From Anthopleura xanthogrammica (taxonomy: Eukaryota; Cnidaria; Anthozoa; Actiniaria; Actiniidae), in contig OZ025211.1 in the NCBI GenBank assembly GCA_964019055.1, positions 7,752,400-7,816,399 on the forward strand: a stretch of DNA of 64,000 bases, in the 5' to 3' direction. The notes under the pieces were generated by a model, which made no database searches, was not told the DNA's origin, and saw nothing but the letters and a program-made list of their open reading frames with translations. Below, piece by piece: positions 23,041 through 34,400 of this stretch. The position numbers and the translations under genes were made by a program. Each line of letters starts with the position of its first letter. Within the stretch, counting starts at the first letter, position 1.

Positions 23041-23046
23041 TTTATT
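23041..23046 (-). terminator. Possible SEPHS2 poly(A) signal
   Basis: TTTATT on the plus strand is AATAAA on the minus strand, about 510 nt past the SEPHS2 stop and beyond the SECIS, as needed for the element to lie in the 3' UTR. Another TTTATT lies near 23118. GTF3C1 ends at 22907 on the other strand, so the two 3' UTRs nearly meet or overlap. Confidence 0.4.
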
Positions 23047-23262
23047 GCGCATAAAATGGCATAGTAATACAGTCCCATAATACCGTAAACTTTATCAATT
23101 ATTTCTATAAATATTATTTATTTTGAAAAAAGAAAAACTTTCAAATGTATTTCCCAAGTTTTTCATTTTGCTACTTCATTTGTATGGATGTTAATATATT
23201 TTAATAATTATTAGCTATAGATTACTGTAACTACATTAACTTTAAAACTTGATACATCAAAT

Positions 23263-23338
23263 GATGCTCGTAACTAATTCATCCACCATAACAGGACAAC
23301 TAAAAGTTGCTTTTCTGATATGGTATCATAACAGCACC
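23263..23338 (-). promoter_or_regulatory. SECIS element candidate (form II) in the SEPHS2 3' UTR
   Basis: Read on the minus strand, starting 218 nt after the stop: lower helix GGTGCT (23338-23333) with AGCATC (23268-23263); 5' quartet TGAT within ATGAT (23329-23325); helix ACCATATCAG (23324-23315) pairing with CTGTTATGGT (23294-23285), ten positions with one U-U mismatch; an unpaired AAAA (23314-23311) ten nt past the quartet; a small upper stem GCAAC/GTTG with a TTTTA loop; and a 3' quartet GGAT (23284-23281). This fits the kink-turn core (UGAN/NGAN) and apical A-run of eukaryotic SECIS elements, form II. The lower internal loop is somewhat asymmetric. Confidence 0.8.
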
Positions 23339-23555
23339 AATGAAACAAGTTTTACAGGAAAAAAACTATTCCCCTCCCCACCCTAGAGAGTACTAAAGCT
23401 GCTCACACTTTAGTCTTACAAAAGAGTGGTGATGTAGATACATGTGCATATAAAATTAAATTGTAAAGTCAAATCAAAAATAGCAACTTTCAAAAAATTA
23501 CTAAATTTTATCAGTATGTTAAATTTTTATCAGAGAGTTGCACGGAGGTGTTCAT

Positions 23556-26302
23556 TTAAACTTCAAGTATTTTTAAGTTTTCAGCCAGTTTTGCATCCCT
23601 AGGACCAGGAAGTACATCCCCAATGATCCATGCTTCATGACCATCCAGACTCTTCAGCTCACGGCAGTAGTCTTCAGCTTTCTCACGAGGAAGGCTCACA
23701 AACAGACCTCCTGTATTAAAAGATGTGCTCAAGATGTTATATGTGAATGAGACAGATCAATGCATCTCTCAGAGGTTCAAAAGAATCATCCGGTGCATAC
23801 CATCTAAACCAATCCATCCTTTTGGAATGGTAAGCAATTTTCTAATCTCAATTCTAATCAGACAAACTTCTGACAAATGGTACACGTATCTACCGGAAGA
23901 ACCAAAAAGAGCTGGGCAAGTGGATTAGCTCAATCAGAAGACTGAGTTTTCAGGAACTTTTAGATCACGATGACAGCACTTTTTTTAACTGTAATTTCCG
24001 GTTTCTCCAGTTAAATGGTAAGTACCCACAAATTTCTTGGGGTGCATAAATTTAAAAACCCTATGCACCACAAGATCCTTATCAGCAATTCTTTATTCGT
24101 GAATAAAGTTTGACTTAACCTATGTTCTTCTATTTCTTTTATCACAGGTTTAGAAAAAACTATTGACAAAGACATACCTGAAGTCTCAGCAGAGTAACCA
24201 TCAAGCAGTTTAAAATTTATCCCACAAGCTTTATAGGCAGCTACCATGTTAGCGAAAATAGGCAGAGTATGAATCACAAAAGACACTTCTTTTTCTTGTA
24301 TTTTTGCCAAGTTGTCTGCATGACCCAGTATTCCAAATCCTGTTACATCAGTTGCTCCGTGAGCCTCATATTTGTGCATGAGAAGAGCTGCATTTTTGTT
24401 TAATCTGCCCATTGATTCCATAGATTCACTATATGCTGCTTCTACTTGTTCCTTGGAAATGACATCTTTGATATTTTGCCACCATTTGCTTGTTGGCTGG
24501 GAATTCAAAAGGATATAGGACTTTGGGTTAGTAAGAAGCAAAAGGGAGAACTGAATAGACCCAAAGCATCCTCTGGTGTGCAGACATGCCAGTTGCGACC
24601 ACTCTCACAAAGTTAAACAATCACAAAGTAGGCCAAAAACTTTAAGGGATAAATTGTGTATTTTATGACACGTCAGGTGAATATTTCGTGAATGTCGGCT
24701 AATGCATGGACAACACTTGGCTGACAAATCACGAACACTTCACTATCACTTTACCAACACTTAATCACTCATTCCATTTAAGGGAGTCGAAGCATTTTGA
24801 GTTCAGTAAATTATAGTATTTCATTCCAATGGTCAGACATATCCAGATCTTGGCTTTGTTACTTGCCCCTGTTACTTGCCCCTGATTGGCTCAAGTTACA
24901 ATACTTTGTTTGCATTCTAGATAATGATTGGTAAACTCAATAAGAGTAGTGGTCCTGGTAAGGAGCTTTCACATATCAACTGAATAGCATCCCTGGATCT
25001 GGGAAGATACAGTAGATTGAGAGAAAATGAAGGATAAAGAATAATTCTATCCACTTACATTATCCATCCACTGATGGGCATTGACAGCTATCTGTGTACC
25101 AAGTGGTTTAGTAAGAACAAGAACATCACCAGCAACAGCATTTCCAGGCCTGCAAAAAATAGAAGGGAACAAAATTTCTCAATAATCCCCTTCACAGTTC
25201 CCTGTGCCATCTTGAAAGGTACCAGCACCTTTGCATCACAACTGTTTTCATTGCTACTCAATGATCGAGACAACCGTCACAACAGGGAAATCGGTCAGTA
25301 GACTACCATCAATGAAATAAATTATTCCATTGTACAATACCTTTCCACGGTTCTCATGTACACTGTATGTATTCTAACAATATATTTGGCTGATGGTAGT
25401 TTATTGTTTGATTTCTTTTTCAGTCTCAATCAGCTTGTAGCAATAAAAACAGTGGTAATACCCCCTTACCAAGCCAAACAATACCCCTTCCAATTTACAG
25501 TACTATCCTAAATGAATCTGCCATAGGCCTTTTCTGTGTTCAATAAACAAGATGCATTGTGGTCTAGCTTGGGTACAAACATCACCATATTCTGAAGCTA
25601 CAGAATGCACCATGTTTGCTATCTCAGAAAAGGTTCCTCACCATGTTGAGCCCCATCTACCCTCTTCCAAATTTTTCCCTTACCGGCCATTTACATTCCC
25701 TCCCATCCATTAACTACAGTAGCTCTTGGAGATAACTGCATGTATATCAATCCTTACATGATGATTTCTTCTTCTTTGACCACAGCACTAGCTACGCCGC
25801 CAATAATATACCATGGATTCAAGACAGTCTGTCCACCATTGACTGTAGTTCCTGCCTCAGCTGCTAAGTCATTGAACCCTTTGATAATCAGGGGGGTAAC
25901 GACTTCCCTTTCCTTCAACGTCATCTGATTACTAACGCCCAACAGCATCAACATATTATCACAGTACGACACCCCCATGGCATATAAATCACTGAGTACA
26001 TTCGCACAGGCTATCTTGCCTTGAATATAAGGATCATCAACTAAAGGATAAAAGAAATCTGTAGTCTGAACTAAGCTGATTCCAGTATGTCTTGTTGGAA
26101 GAACACAACTATCCAGACCAATTCCAATCTTTCCATCTCCGTGTTCTACCCCTAATCCCTCTAAGAGCTTGAGCAGTTGCTCTTGAGGGACTTTGCATCC
26201 TCATCCTTTGAGTTCAGTAAAATTAATCAAGTGGAAGTCTTCTCTTAGACCGTGTTCTTTTGGATCAAAGGGACGACGATTATCCCCATTACGATCCGCC
26301 AT
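23556..26302 (-). CDS. SEPHS2: Selenophosphate synthetase 2, selenoprotein with in-frame TGA (Sec34)
   Basis: The enzyme makes selenophosphate from selenide and ATP, the Se donor for Sec-tRNA. Four exons on the minus strand: 26302-25758, 25149-25059, 24496-24178, 23710-23556, with consistent phases and a TAA stop; 1110 nt, 369 residues. The N terminus reads ...NFTELKG, then TGA at 26203-26201, then [13 protein letters not shown]. This is the catalytic Sec/Cys position of the family followed by the conserved GCK Lys. Downstream family motifs are intact: the [16 protein letters not shown] block, [54 protein letters not shown]. Reading the TGA as a stop would leave a 33-residue stub before a fully conserved enzyme, so it must be Sec. 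Head-to-head with MANBAL, tail-to-tail with GTF3C1. Confidence 0.95.
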
Positions 26303-26596
26303 CTTGCCATGTCACTATCACATGCTCGACAAAGCTTTATTCCTCGGGGGAGGGGAGAGAAATTTATGTTAAAATTTACTCCATTAAAATTCTATGTATT
26401 TATGAAAACAATCTATGAATGGAAAACATATTTTCACTGCTTGGCCGGAATTTGCCATTTTAAAAATGTTTTTCGTGATATAATTTTTAGAAATTTAGAA
26501 GTTTTGGTTTCGAAAAATACTACCCTCCCCTCCCATCTAATTTCTTTGTATCCTAGTCTCCAGTTCCCCAGTTTATTATCAATGATCACATTCAAC
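26303..26596. promoter_or_regulatory. Bidirectional promoter between SEPHS2 and MANBAL
   Basis: The two start codons are 295 bp apart and point away from each other. The SEPHS2 start is embedded in AAGATGGCGG, the known YY1-type motif that often covers the start codon of housekeeping genes; MANBAL starts in AACATGGCGGA. No TATA box stands out. Any 5' UTR introns cannot be excluded. Confidence 0.6.
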
Positions 26597-26797
26597 ATGG
26601 CGGACGGTTCTTTATTGGATTCCTTCTTGTATTATGGACTTTTCTTGGGCGGAATGTTCCAGTTAATGTGCATCTTGGCTATAGTGTTTATCCCACCAAG
26701 CAGCTCAGAAGAAGCACAAGATTTTTACGACGGAGCGATACCAAAGAAGGCACAAGGAATTCAAAGAACCAGACCAGAGAAAAAGAAAAAGAGATAG
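26597..26797 (+). CDS. MANBAL: MANBAL / UPF0239-family small membrane protein
   Basis: Sixty-six residues in a single exon. The order LLDSFLYYGLFLGGMFQLMC followed by ILAIVFIPP and a basic tail ending EKKKKR matches human MANBAL ([20 protein letters not shown]..., ending KKETKKKR). There is one transmembrane segment at about residues 9-33, an acidic patch, then a Lys/Arg-rich cytosolic tail. The function is unknown; the family is conserved in animals. The frame is open upstream to 26252, but the start at 26597 is chosen because homology begins there and the context AACATGG is good. Shares a promoter with SEPHS2. Confidence 0.85.
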   Translation: MADGSLLDSFLYYGLFLGGMFQLMCILAIVFIPPSSSEEAQDFYDGAIPKKAQGIQRTRPEKKKKR

Positions 26798-28891
26798 CAC
26801 TAAAAGCATTATCGATCGTTATTACCACAGTTGGAATTGAAATTTAAAAATCACTTGAGCCTTTGATGTGTGGAATTTATTGAGAATCTTTCTTGATGGA
26901 GAGTAGAGACTTCCGAGGAGTGAAGCTCTGATGAATTATAGAGCGAACAACCAAGTTATGCATGGATAAACATCTCGGCAAAGCTACGAAATTAAATTCA
27001 CAGGTTAAAGTAAAATTTTCTCTTTAAACTAACAGGATAGCTCCAAGCAGAATGCTGATACTAGTATCTTATTCACTAAGTCACAGGAAGGATTTGAGCC
27101 CGATGGAGGATGTGGAAAGTAAACATTGTGGTGGACATCAGGCGTTGATCAATGACACTCGTTTCCATTGTGTGTTGAGATGTAATGTAAAATACACAAG
27201 CAAATATTTGTAATTTGAAGTGACTGCTGTAGTCAGTACACACGCAAATATAGAATTCATTTTGTAAGCTAATTCGAACATAAATTATATTTGACTTCAA
27301 AAAGTAATTGGTAATGGGGTTTTGCGTTTAAGGACCTAGTTTAGAACTGTATGTTATTGTAAATAATTAAAAGCTTCACGATGAATCTGTAGCGGGGTGT
27401 GATGTATTCTGAAGAAAAAATCTCAAAATATTCCCAAGGATTGCAGCCTGATAGCTAGGAAAATCACATAATAATTATAATTGACTTTGAAAATTCAAAT
27501 TTCTGTAGTACAATTTGTCTTCAAAGTTTAGGGTATGAGAAGAGTTTTGACATCTGAGGTAAATGATACAGGTTGTTAAAACTAAGTTGACAGGAATATT
27601 TTATTTTAGGCCAAACTATTTTTGAATACCAGATAAATGAAAGCCTAAAGGCTCACCAAAATACTGTGCAAATTATTAAAAGTAAAATACACAGCCATAT
27701 CAGATGATTAGTGACAACCTATATATATTTTCTTTATATGAAGTTGAATGAGTTGTTTTTGAAAAGCCCTTATAAAGAAATTCTTCAGGCTCTCTTATTT
27801 TACAAAGGAATTGAAGTGTAATTTCTTCAGGGCGAAAGAACTAAAATGGCAACTGAATTGTATAGATTGTCAAACTGTGGGATACTAAATTTATTGGGCC
27901 AGCTGGGGCATCACCTGAAATATTGTTATTGTTAATTTTTGGTCACCCCACCCCCATATCACTAGTCCATTGTACTTGTCCATGTCTCTACAGACACCTT
28001 TTAAAGGCATCAATGGAAAATAACAAGGAGTTTTATTGGTCACCATTGTGAGAATTTTATTTAATGAGGTATTTTATAATGCAGTTTTTAATACCCATGT
28101 CAAGGGCAAGAAGAAGAATTTACCAATATATTATAATTACAGAACTTGAATCCTCTAGCATACCACTGTTTCACAGATTTTCCTGGTATGAAGTAAATTG
28201 TTTTTATAATTTTTCTCTTAATCACTAATTCCATAATTTGTTATCTTTGAAAAGATCATTCATGTCTTATAGATAGACAAGGTAAAGACAACATTTGAGT
28301 AATAATGGCTATGGAAAAGAATTGATTGGATAAGATATAGATATAACGTCTTTGTTTAGAGTGCCCTTGGCACTTTCAATATCTGAGATGTGCAAGCACT
28401 TTTAAAAATATTGCAGGTGCAGACATGAAAAATAGGCATTCTTGGGCAAGATCACATGCATAGTCCACTTTTGAGATATGCTTCGCTTGTCACACACAAA
28501 GGTTTCAGTATGAGGTGCTGTGCTAAATTTAATTTGTCATCATCACTGAGCATTTAGCACAGAGCCTCACATTAAAATGTTTGTGCATGACAAACAAAGC
28601 ATATCTCAGAAAAGGGCTATTGACACTGCCCAAAAATCCCTTGAAACCATGTCTGTGCCTGTGTTATTTTTGAATTGCTCACATCTCGAAAACAGTCTAT
28701 TGGAACACATTTAATACAGAAGTGAAAGAGGCACCTGGTATGACTTTGTTTTAATGTTGCAAAATCAACAACTTCACTGAGCCAATCTGAATATGTTCAT
28801 TCAATCAACAGAATTGCGTGACTTACAGGAAATTGTTTCTGACATTCTTCCCCAACGTTCGGTAACCCTCCTTGATGTAAAGGTCTTCAGT
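26798..28891. other. Intergenic, 3' flanks of MANBAL and the ENT gene
   Basis: AT-rich, no gene supported. Both flanking genes end here; TTTATT (AATAAA for the minus strand) occurs near 28056. One foldback element is given separately. Confidence 0.7.
28381..28693. mobile_element. Foldback element, about 310 bp
   Basis: Arms: GAGATGTGCAAGCACTTTTA...GAGATATGCTTCGCTTGTCA...GAGGTGCTGTGCTAAAT, inverted as ATTTAGCACAGAGCCTCA...GACAAACAAAGCATATCTC...TTGCTCACATCTC. Confidence 0.8.
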
Positions 28892-31321
28892 TCAATTTAC
28901 TCTTTCAATCAAAGCTTTAAGTCCTAAACTCAAAGCACTTCCTCCTGCCATACCAAGTGTCATACTTAGTACTCCAAGATACCCAACAGTTTCTTTTGCT
29001 TTTCCGGGTACATCGAGAGGAGCATGGGACATGAGAGAAGTGTTCAAATGTCCTGTTGAAAGTCCTAATAAGCCCACAAAGGTAGCCATCCAAGCTGGTC
29101 TTCTACTCAGCATATATGGTGGTACACTCAAGCATATTCCGATAATGAGTGAAAATCGTACAAATGTAGACAGCCATGCCCAGCCTAGATTATAGGTATA
29201 ATATAATGACATAGGTCCTCGGCCAAGCATGTCACCAATGTTGTAAACAAGTACCAAAAGTACTGGATACCAACCTTTACCGAGGAAATCATGTGCCATG
29301 GTGATGACGGATGGCAATACCATGAATTGCTGTAACTGGATCAGCAATAACAGAAAACAATAACAAAATACTCGTTTGTAACTCAGGACTTTGATTGCTT
29401 CATAGGAGAAACAAGCAAATCGCTTGAAAGGATTTTTCAAGTCTGTATCCAAGCTGTACTTAGCAGCTCTGGAATAATATCGTTGAAATGCTCTGCCTTT
29501 GGTTAGACGAACGAAGAGTATGATGACAACTCCTATGAAGAATGCTGTGGCTCCAAAGTAGTAGTAGGTAGACAGGTGCAGGCTGGCTGTTGTACTCTTC
29601 GTGATGATTCGCAGGACTGTGATAATGAAACCACATAAACTTGCACCAAACTGTCAAGGGTAAAAAATATTAAAAAACATGATCAATTTCATATCTAAAA
29701 GCAGCTAAGCCTGGTTCACACTTAAGCATAAGGCCAAGTAAAAAAAACAAATGTTTCTCATCCCCGCCCGCTTCATTTTTTGGGGCTGCATGTTTTTTTT
29801 TTATTTGTTATTTAAAAATTCGGACGGAAAAAAAAGCAACAGGCGTTACTTTCACTTCGAACCCAGTTCCCTTCAATATTCGGTACGAAAAGAATTCTGT
29901 CTATAAAACATGTAAACATGGCTTTCCTTTGTGTTTTGATACAGACCGAATCAAAAATATTAAAGCCTTGGTATGCCAGGTTTTATTTAGTTGTGAATTA
30001 TACTTAGCTGTGAGTCAGGAATAGAGGTTTCGTTCTATTGTTAACAGAGGATGAAAATTACGAGAGCTTTTACGAATAATATAACATAAAGAAATATATA
30101 TTGCGTTGTTTAACCAAAATTGTGTACATTGTTTATTTTTTTTTGACTGCAAAATTCTAGCCTATCCCTCGGGAGAGTCATTAATGCATCCCGTTGCCAT
30201 AGAAACAAGTTTTCTCTCGTAAGAAAAAGCACTGAATTGGAAATAATAAAAAGTTAGAAAATTTAAAAAAATCCACCCGCCCGCACCTTTTTTTTAAAAT
30301 TCGGACGAGAAACATTTGTTTTTTTTTACTTGGCCTAAGCATGAGAAAATGGAAACATTTCCATTTTCTTATGCTTCTGCTTTTGTTTATGTCGAAAAAA
30401 TACAAGTGTGAACCAGCCTTTAAGCTTTTACAACATCAATTTTTTTTTAAAGATTATAGATTTTGTGAGAGTAAATGGTTTGAACCCAGGTGTAGTAGTT
30501 GAGTGAGTAATGTGATCGTCCAGGTGAGTGTAGCACTACACTCACCCGGACGATCACATTACTCACTCAATTATAGATTTTACTGACAAGTATAGATGAG
30601 TTTCATGACAGCTATATTATAGGGCAGCAACAATGTAGTGTTTTCGTATGACGAGATTTCTTTCCCCAAAGGAGAAAATTTTAGTTGTCATACAACATGG
30701 CTGCCTCGAATACAAATATTTGTACAATATGAGAAACTGTCCAAATATCTTTATTGTACAATATACTAAATTTCTTATGAGAGAGCCTACCATTAATCCT
30801 TGAGTGTATAATGGTGGCAAAGCATGGCTTGTAAGACCAAACAAAGTGGATTGACAAACAGCATCAGCCAAGCCAAGGACGCCAGCCATTGCTAGAACAG
30901 CCCAGTAGTGAGACTTCATGCAAGTCTCTCCACATAACTCGAGTCGATCCAAAGCAATGAATCCCAACATAGACAAAGCCATCACGCCGAAACCAGATAT
31001 TATCCTCCATCGAAAACTAGAGCCTCTTCCCCAGACGAGATTGACAAACGAGCCACAGAACAATAGAGGATTGTAGATAACATTGAGGGCAAATTCTGGC
31101 TCGGTTTCTGGGAAAATATCGTCGAAGTAATCCACCGCTGCAAAGATAACAAACATTGGCAAAACCGAACCGATCCCAAAGAAGACAAACTGTAAATACA
31201 TAGATATATTTTTCTTCTTTAGCATAGCAGCTATAGGGCGATCCTTCACCAAGGATGGGTTGGAAAACCCGTCTTCGTTGAGAAATTGTTCTGATTCAGC
31301 TTCGAGGTCCGCCATTGTCAT
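28892..31321 (-). CDS. Equilibrative nucleoside transporter family protein (SLC29/ENT)
   Basis: ENTs are plasma- or organelle-membrane carriers for nucleosides and nucleobases, usually with 11 transmembrane helices. Two exons: 31321-30791 and 29650-28892 (phase 0 junction, 1140-bp intron), 429 residues. The first helix has FFGIGSVLPMFVIFAAVDYF, the family's GxGxLLPWNxF...YF with Trp replaced by Met. Other family blocks are LADAVCQSTLFGLTSHALPPLYTQGLM|FGASLCGF and YNIGDMLGRGPMSL (the fnxxDxxGR signature), and the C terminus ends in a last hydrophobic helix. The start is ATG at 31321 or the next ATG at 31315, which has an ACAATGGCGG context. Which ENT subtype it is cannot be told from the sequence alone. 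Head-to-head with EFCAB9. Confidence 0.88.
29706..30421. mobile_element. Foldback/TIR element in the ENT intron, about 715 bp
   Basis: Ends AAGCCTGGTTCACACTTAAG and AAGTGTGAACCAGCCTTT; second inverted block AACAAATGTTTCTC...GAGAAACATTTGTT with CGCCCGC direct repeats; a small palindrome GGAAACATTTCC inside the right arm. Confidence 0.75.
30499..30570. repeat. 72-bp near-perfect palindrome in the ENT intron
   Basis: TTGAGTGAGTAATGTGATCG... mirrors ...CGATCACATTACTCACTCAA with a single mismatched pair and almost no loop. Probably a very small MITE. Confidence 0.9.
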
Positions 31322-31920
31322 TGCCACGTCCTTTTGAGGCCAAAGTTTGGTAACGGTGTTGATTATTAGCAGCTTGAGGGCATATGATGATGAAAAGAAA
31401 CCAGATATATGCTTGGCACGTTTGATATGCGTGAATCAAAGCTTTGATTCAATATGCAGGAAACACCAAAGGATATTAAAGTACTTGGATTATGAGAGTT
31501 AATACATTACCAAACAGTAATGGATTAACCCACTCCCACAGGTACATGTCCATATGGGGGAAAACCGCTACCGCGTCACATTGCAGACGCAATCATTGAT
31601 GAGCGCGTTGTATCTGCGGTTTTCGAATTTTTCCACAAAAAAAGAAAGAAGGAAAGAATGAATTAAGAGCAGAAAAAGAAAGTAAGAAAGAATGAAAACG
31701 ACAAAGAGAAAAATAAAGGATAAAAAGGTCAAATTTAAAAGGGAATAGAATTACCTACATTTTACGAAGGAAGAGTGGAAGGAATTTGATTTTTGGTCAG
31801 TGGTAACACGCATTCTTCGCGCGCGCAAGATCAAATGACATCACAATACTACTAACCATGGCAACTAATTCAAGCCACTTTTTCCTTACTTTTTAATAGT
31901 TTTTCCTACTCTGCGCAAAT
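31322..31920. promoter_or_regulatory. Shared upstream region of the ENT gene and EFCAB9
   Basis: About 600 bp separates the two divergent start codons. It holds a purine-rich stretch (31638-31740, AGAAAGAAAG-like) and a GCGCGCGC segment near 31820, but no clear TATA box or binding site that I can defend. A bidirectional promoter is inferred from layout only; the two genes have no obvious shared role. Confidence 0.4.
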
Positions 31921-33547
31921 ATGAAGGTATTCTCCAACAATCTGCGCTATATGCACCTTGATAAAACGTACTGCTTATTGTCTGGTAAGGGCCGGGTATT
32001 CGAGAAGATTCCAGAAGACTTTCTTCTCTTTTTTTTCTTTTCTTATGCGTCTTCTCTTCTCTTCTCTTCTCTTCTCTTTTCTTCTCTTTTCTTCTCTTTT
32101 CTTCTCTTTTCTTCTCTTTTCCTCTCTTCTCCTTCTCGCCCCTCCTTTTTTCTTCTCGTTTCCCCTCTTTTCTCCTTCTCGCTCCTCCTTTTTTCTTCTC
32201 GTTTCCCCTCTTTTCTCCTTCTCTCCTCTCCTCTCCTCTCCTCTCCACTCTACTCCACTCCTCTTCCTTTCCCTTTCTCTTCCCTGTAATCATTACCAAC
32301 TTTCTACATATACCTGCAGTACACTGAACCTCAAATTGTTTTTTTCGTAGGGAAAAATATCCGTATCGTCCTTGAACTCTTTCGTTTACTTGACATCCAC
32401 GATGAGATGGCACTCAACGATGTCCAGTTTCTAGCCTTTATGCGCGTGGTGACCGACCTGAATAAAAACCAGATCTACAAAGTATTCGATATGCTTGATT
32501 GTGACGGTTCAGGCTCGATAGATTTTGACGAGTTCTACCTTCTTATTTGTATTCTCATCGCTGTGCAAGACAGAGAGGAAAAGCACTTCATCTATCGGCA
32601 TTCTAGAACAGTTTTTGATCTTCTAGATGAGGACAGTAGCGGGAATATATCGTCCTTCGAGTTTGAAACGTTCGGGTTCATGTTCAACCTCGAGGGCAAA
32701 GCGATTAGGGAAATCTTTAAGGATTTTGATGTGTCCGGTGATCAGGTTGGTGTGATACGATCAGGGTTTTCTAACGGTCTGATCATGATTAGCAGGATTT
32801 AAGGAGGAGGTGGAGTTTTTGATCAATTGGTTGATAACATAAGATAATTCTTTCCCTAAGGGCTTTCATGCATCTTTTTCCCATTTCACACTGAATGTCG
32901 CACTGAATGTCGCACTTGGTACATTTCTGGCTACGATAAGAAAGAAGTATACAGTATAGGACACATACACCGCTTAGTTGCAATTGAAGTACGAATAGTC
33001 ACTGTGACGTTCTGCTCTGTTGACGAGGCTGTTGTCACAGTTGTTCATACCGTTGCCGTGATCAACAGTAGGTTACAATCGCTATATTTACGCACGGAAG
33101 CCGAACTGTTGCAAATCATTTCAGGAAACCTTTACATTTTATCAAACCCTGAATCAACCTCTTGGCTGATTAAAGTCAGGGCAGGGCTAACTTACGATTA
33201 ATCTAGCTAGAATTTAGCGTGTTAGGTTTTGCGGAGGGAGGAAAACCAGAGAACCAGGAGAAAAACAGGCTCTTGAATCAAGGCGAAGGGAGAGACCCAA
33301 TAGAAATAAGTGAAACTATTTTTGAAATACATCCCGCAATTCTTCTATATATTAGTTGAGATATATTATGCCTTTCTTATTAGTATTATGGATTTCAATC
33401 GTTTCTTGATAGGAACTCGACTATACAGAATTCAAGATGTTTGCCATGGCTTGTATAGATCGATGTGCTGGGATAGAGATTAACACAGGGCCCGCTAAAT
33501 GTGCTGCTTGTGTTTCCAGGACTTGTGATTCTTGCTCAATCATGTGA
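31921..33547 (+). CDS. EFCAB9: EF-hand calcium-binding protein 9 (CatSper-associated)
   Basis: EFCAB9 is the pH-tuned calcium sensor of the sperm CatSper channel in mammals. Three exons, 31921-31984, 32351-32745 and 33413-33547, give 197 residues, the same length as the human protein. The match runs from the N terminus: LRYMHLDKTYCLLS (human LWYLYLDKIYCLLS), VTDLNKNQIYKVFDMLD (VTDLKKAQINIVFDMLD), YRHSRTVFDLLD, FKDFDVSGD. EF loops: 71-82 DCDGSGSIDFDE (fully canonical), 114-125 DEDSSGNISSFE (good), 148-159 DVSGDQELDYTE (canonical end residues, split by intron 2); a degenerate one lies at 36-47. The C-terminal tail has C183-x2-C186-x4-C191-x2-C194, unlike the Lys-rich human tail as I recall it. 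Confidence 0.9.
31995..32285 (+). repeat. Polypyrimidine tract (TCTTC/TTTTC)n in EFCAB9 intron 1
   Basis: About 290 bp of almost pure C/T on the plus strand, with (CTTCT)n, (TTTTCTTCTC)n and (CCTCT)n blocks. Open frames on either strand across it are low-complexity and are not proteins. Confidence 0.9.
33195..33310 (-). mobile_element. SINE tail fragment
   Basis: AGAATTTAGCGTGTTAGGTT TTGCGGAGGGAGG is the reverse complement of the tail of the SINE at 16325. Lies in EFCAB9 intron 2. Confidence 0.6.
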
Positions 33548-34060
33548 TGATAAAGACAAAAACAATGCCAGCCGGAATCATAAAAAAATCATTAAAAAAA
33601 TAATATATAAAAAAAGGAGAAAATAATTTTAAAAAATAAAAAAAATTTAAAATAAATAATATGAAATAATAGAAATAATTGAAAATGATTAAAAATGATA
33701 AAAATGTAATGTTAGATGAGGTGCATGAGTCAAAACTAATTGCAATTTCGTGAAAGAAGTCAAGTGGTGCATGGGATTAGAGATTGTCAGATGTAGTTGA
33801 AATCATAATAGCTTCGCCGTCATTATTTATATCGAATTTTCTATCTGTTTTATGGAGGCTTGGAAACGTGTTGATAGATTTTGAAACTTTTAATAGCAGT
33901 CACGCACCGGAAGTTGTTGAACACTGTGTTGTTTGTTTTTGTTGTTGTTGCAGAATACTCAGTGTTGTCGTGGTTGCTTCTGTTTCTGTTCTTTCTCGTT
34001 TATTTCGCTCAGTTTTCGCTTATCTTTTTATCTTTTTATCTTGTTTATTCATTCACTTAT

Positions 34061-34400
34061 CCTGTTGTATGGTGATGTTGTTGCTGTTGAACATTGTTGT
34101 TGCTGATACTTCCGTTTCTCAGTGTTTCTGCATGCCTTTTCTCTATTGCTTTCGCTCAGTTTTGCTTATCTTTACATTTTGTTTATTCATTTAGTTATCC
34201 TGTTGTATGGTGATGTGGTTGCTGTTGAACATTGTTGTTGCTGATACTTCCGTTTCTCAGTGTTTCTGCATGCCTTTTCTCTATTGCTTTCGCTCAGTTT
34301 TGCTTATCTTTACATTTTGTTTATTCATTTATTTATCCTGTTGTATGACGATGTTATTGCTGTAAACACTGTTTAATTTTGTTGCCCTGTCTCTTTTCGC
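34061..34400. repeat. Minisatellite, 138-bp unit, about 2.5 copies
   Basis: CCTGTTGTATGGTGATG starts units at 34061, 34199 and 34337, exactly 138 bp apart; a degenerate copy precedes them from about 33930. Confidence 0.85.

Noticed and set aside
26252..26596. N-terminal extension of MANBAL (frame open from 26252)
   Set aside because: Overlaps the SEPHS2 first exon and promoter; homology to the family starts only at 26597.
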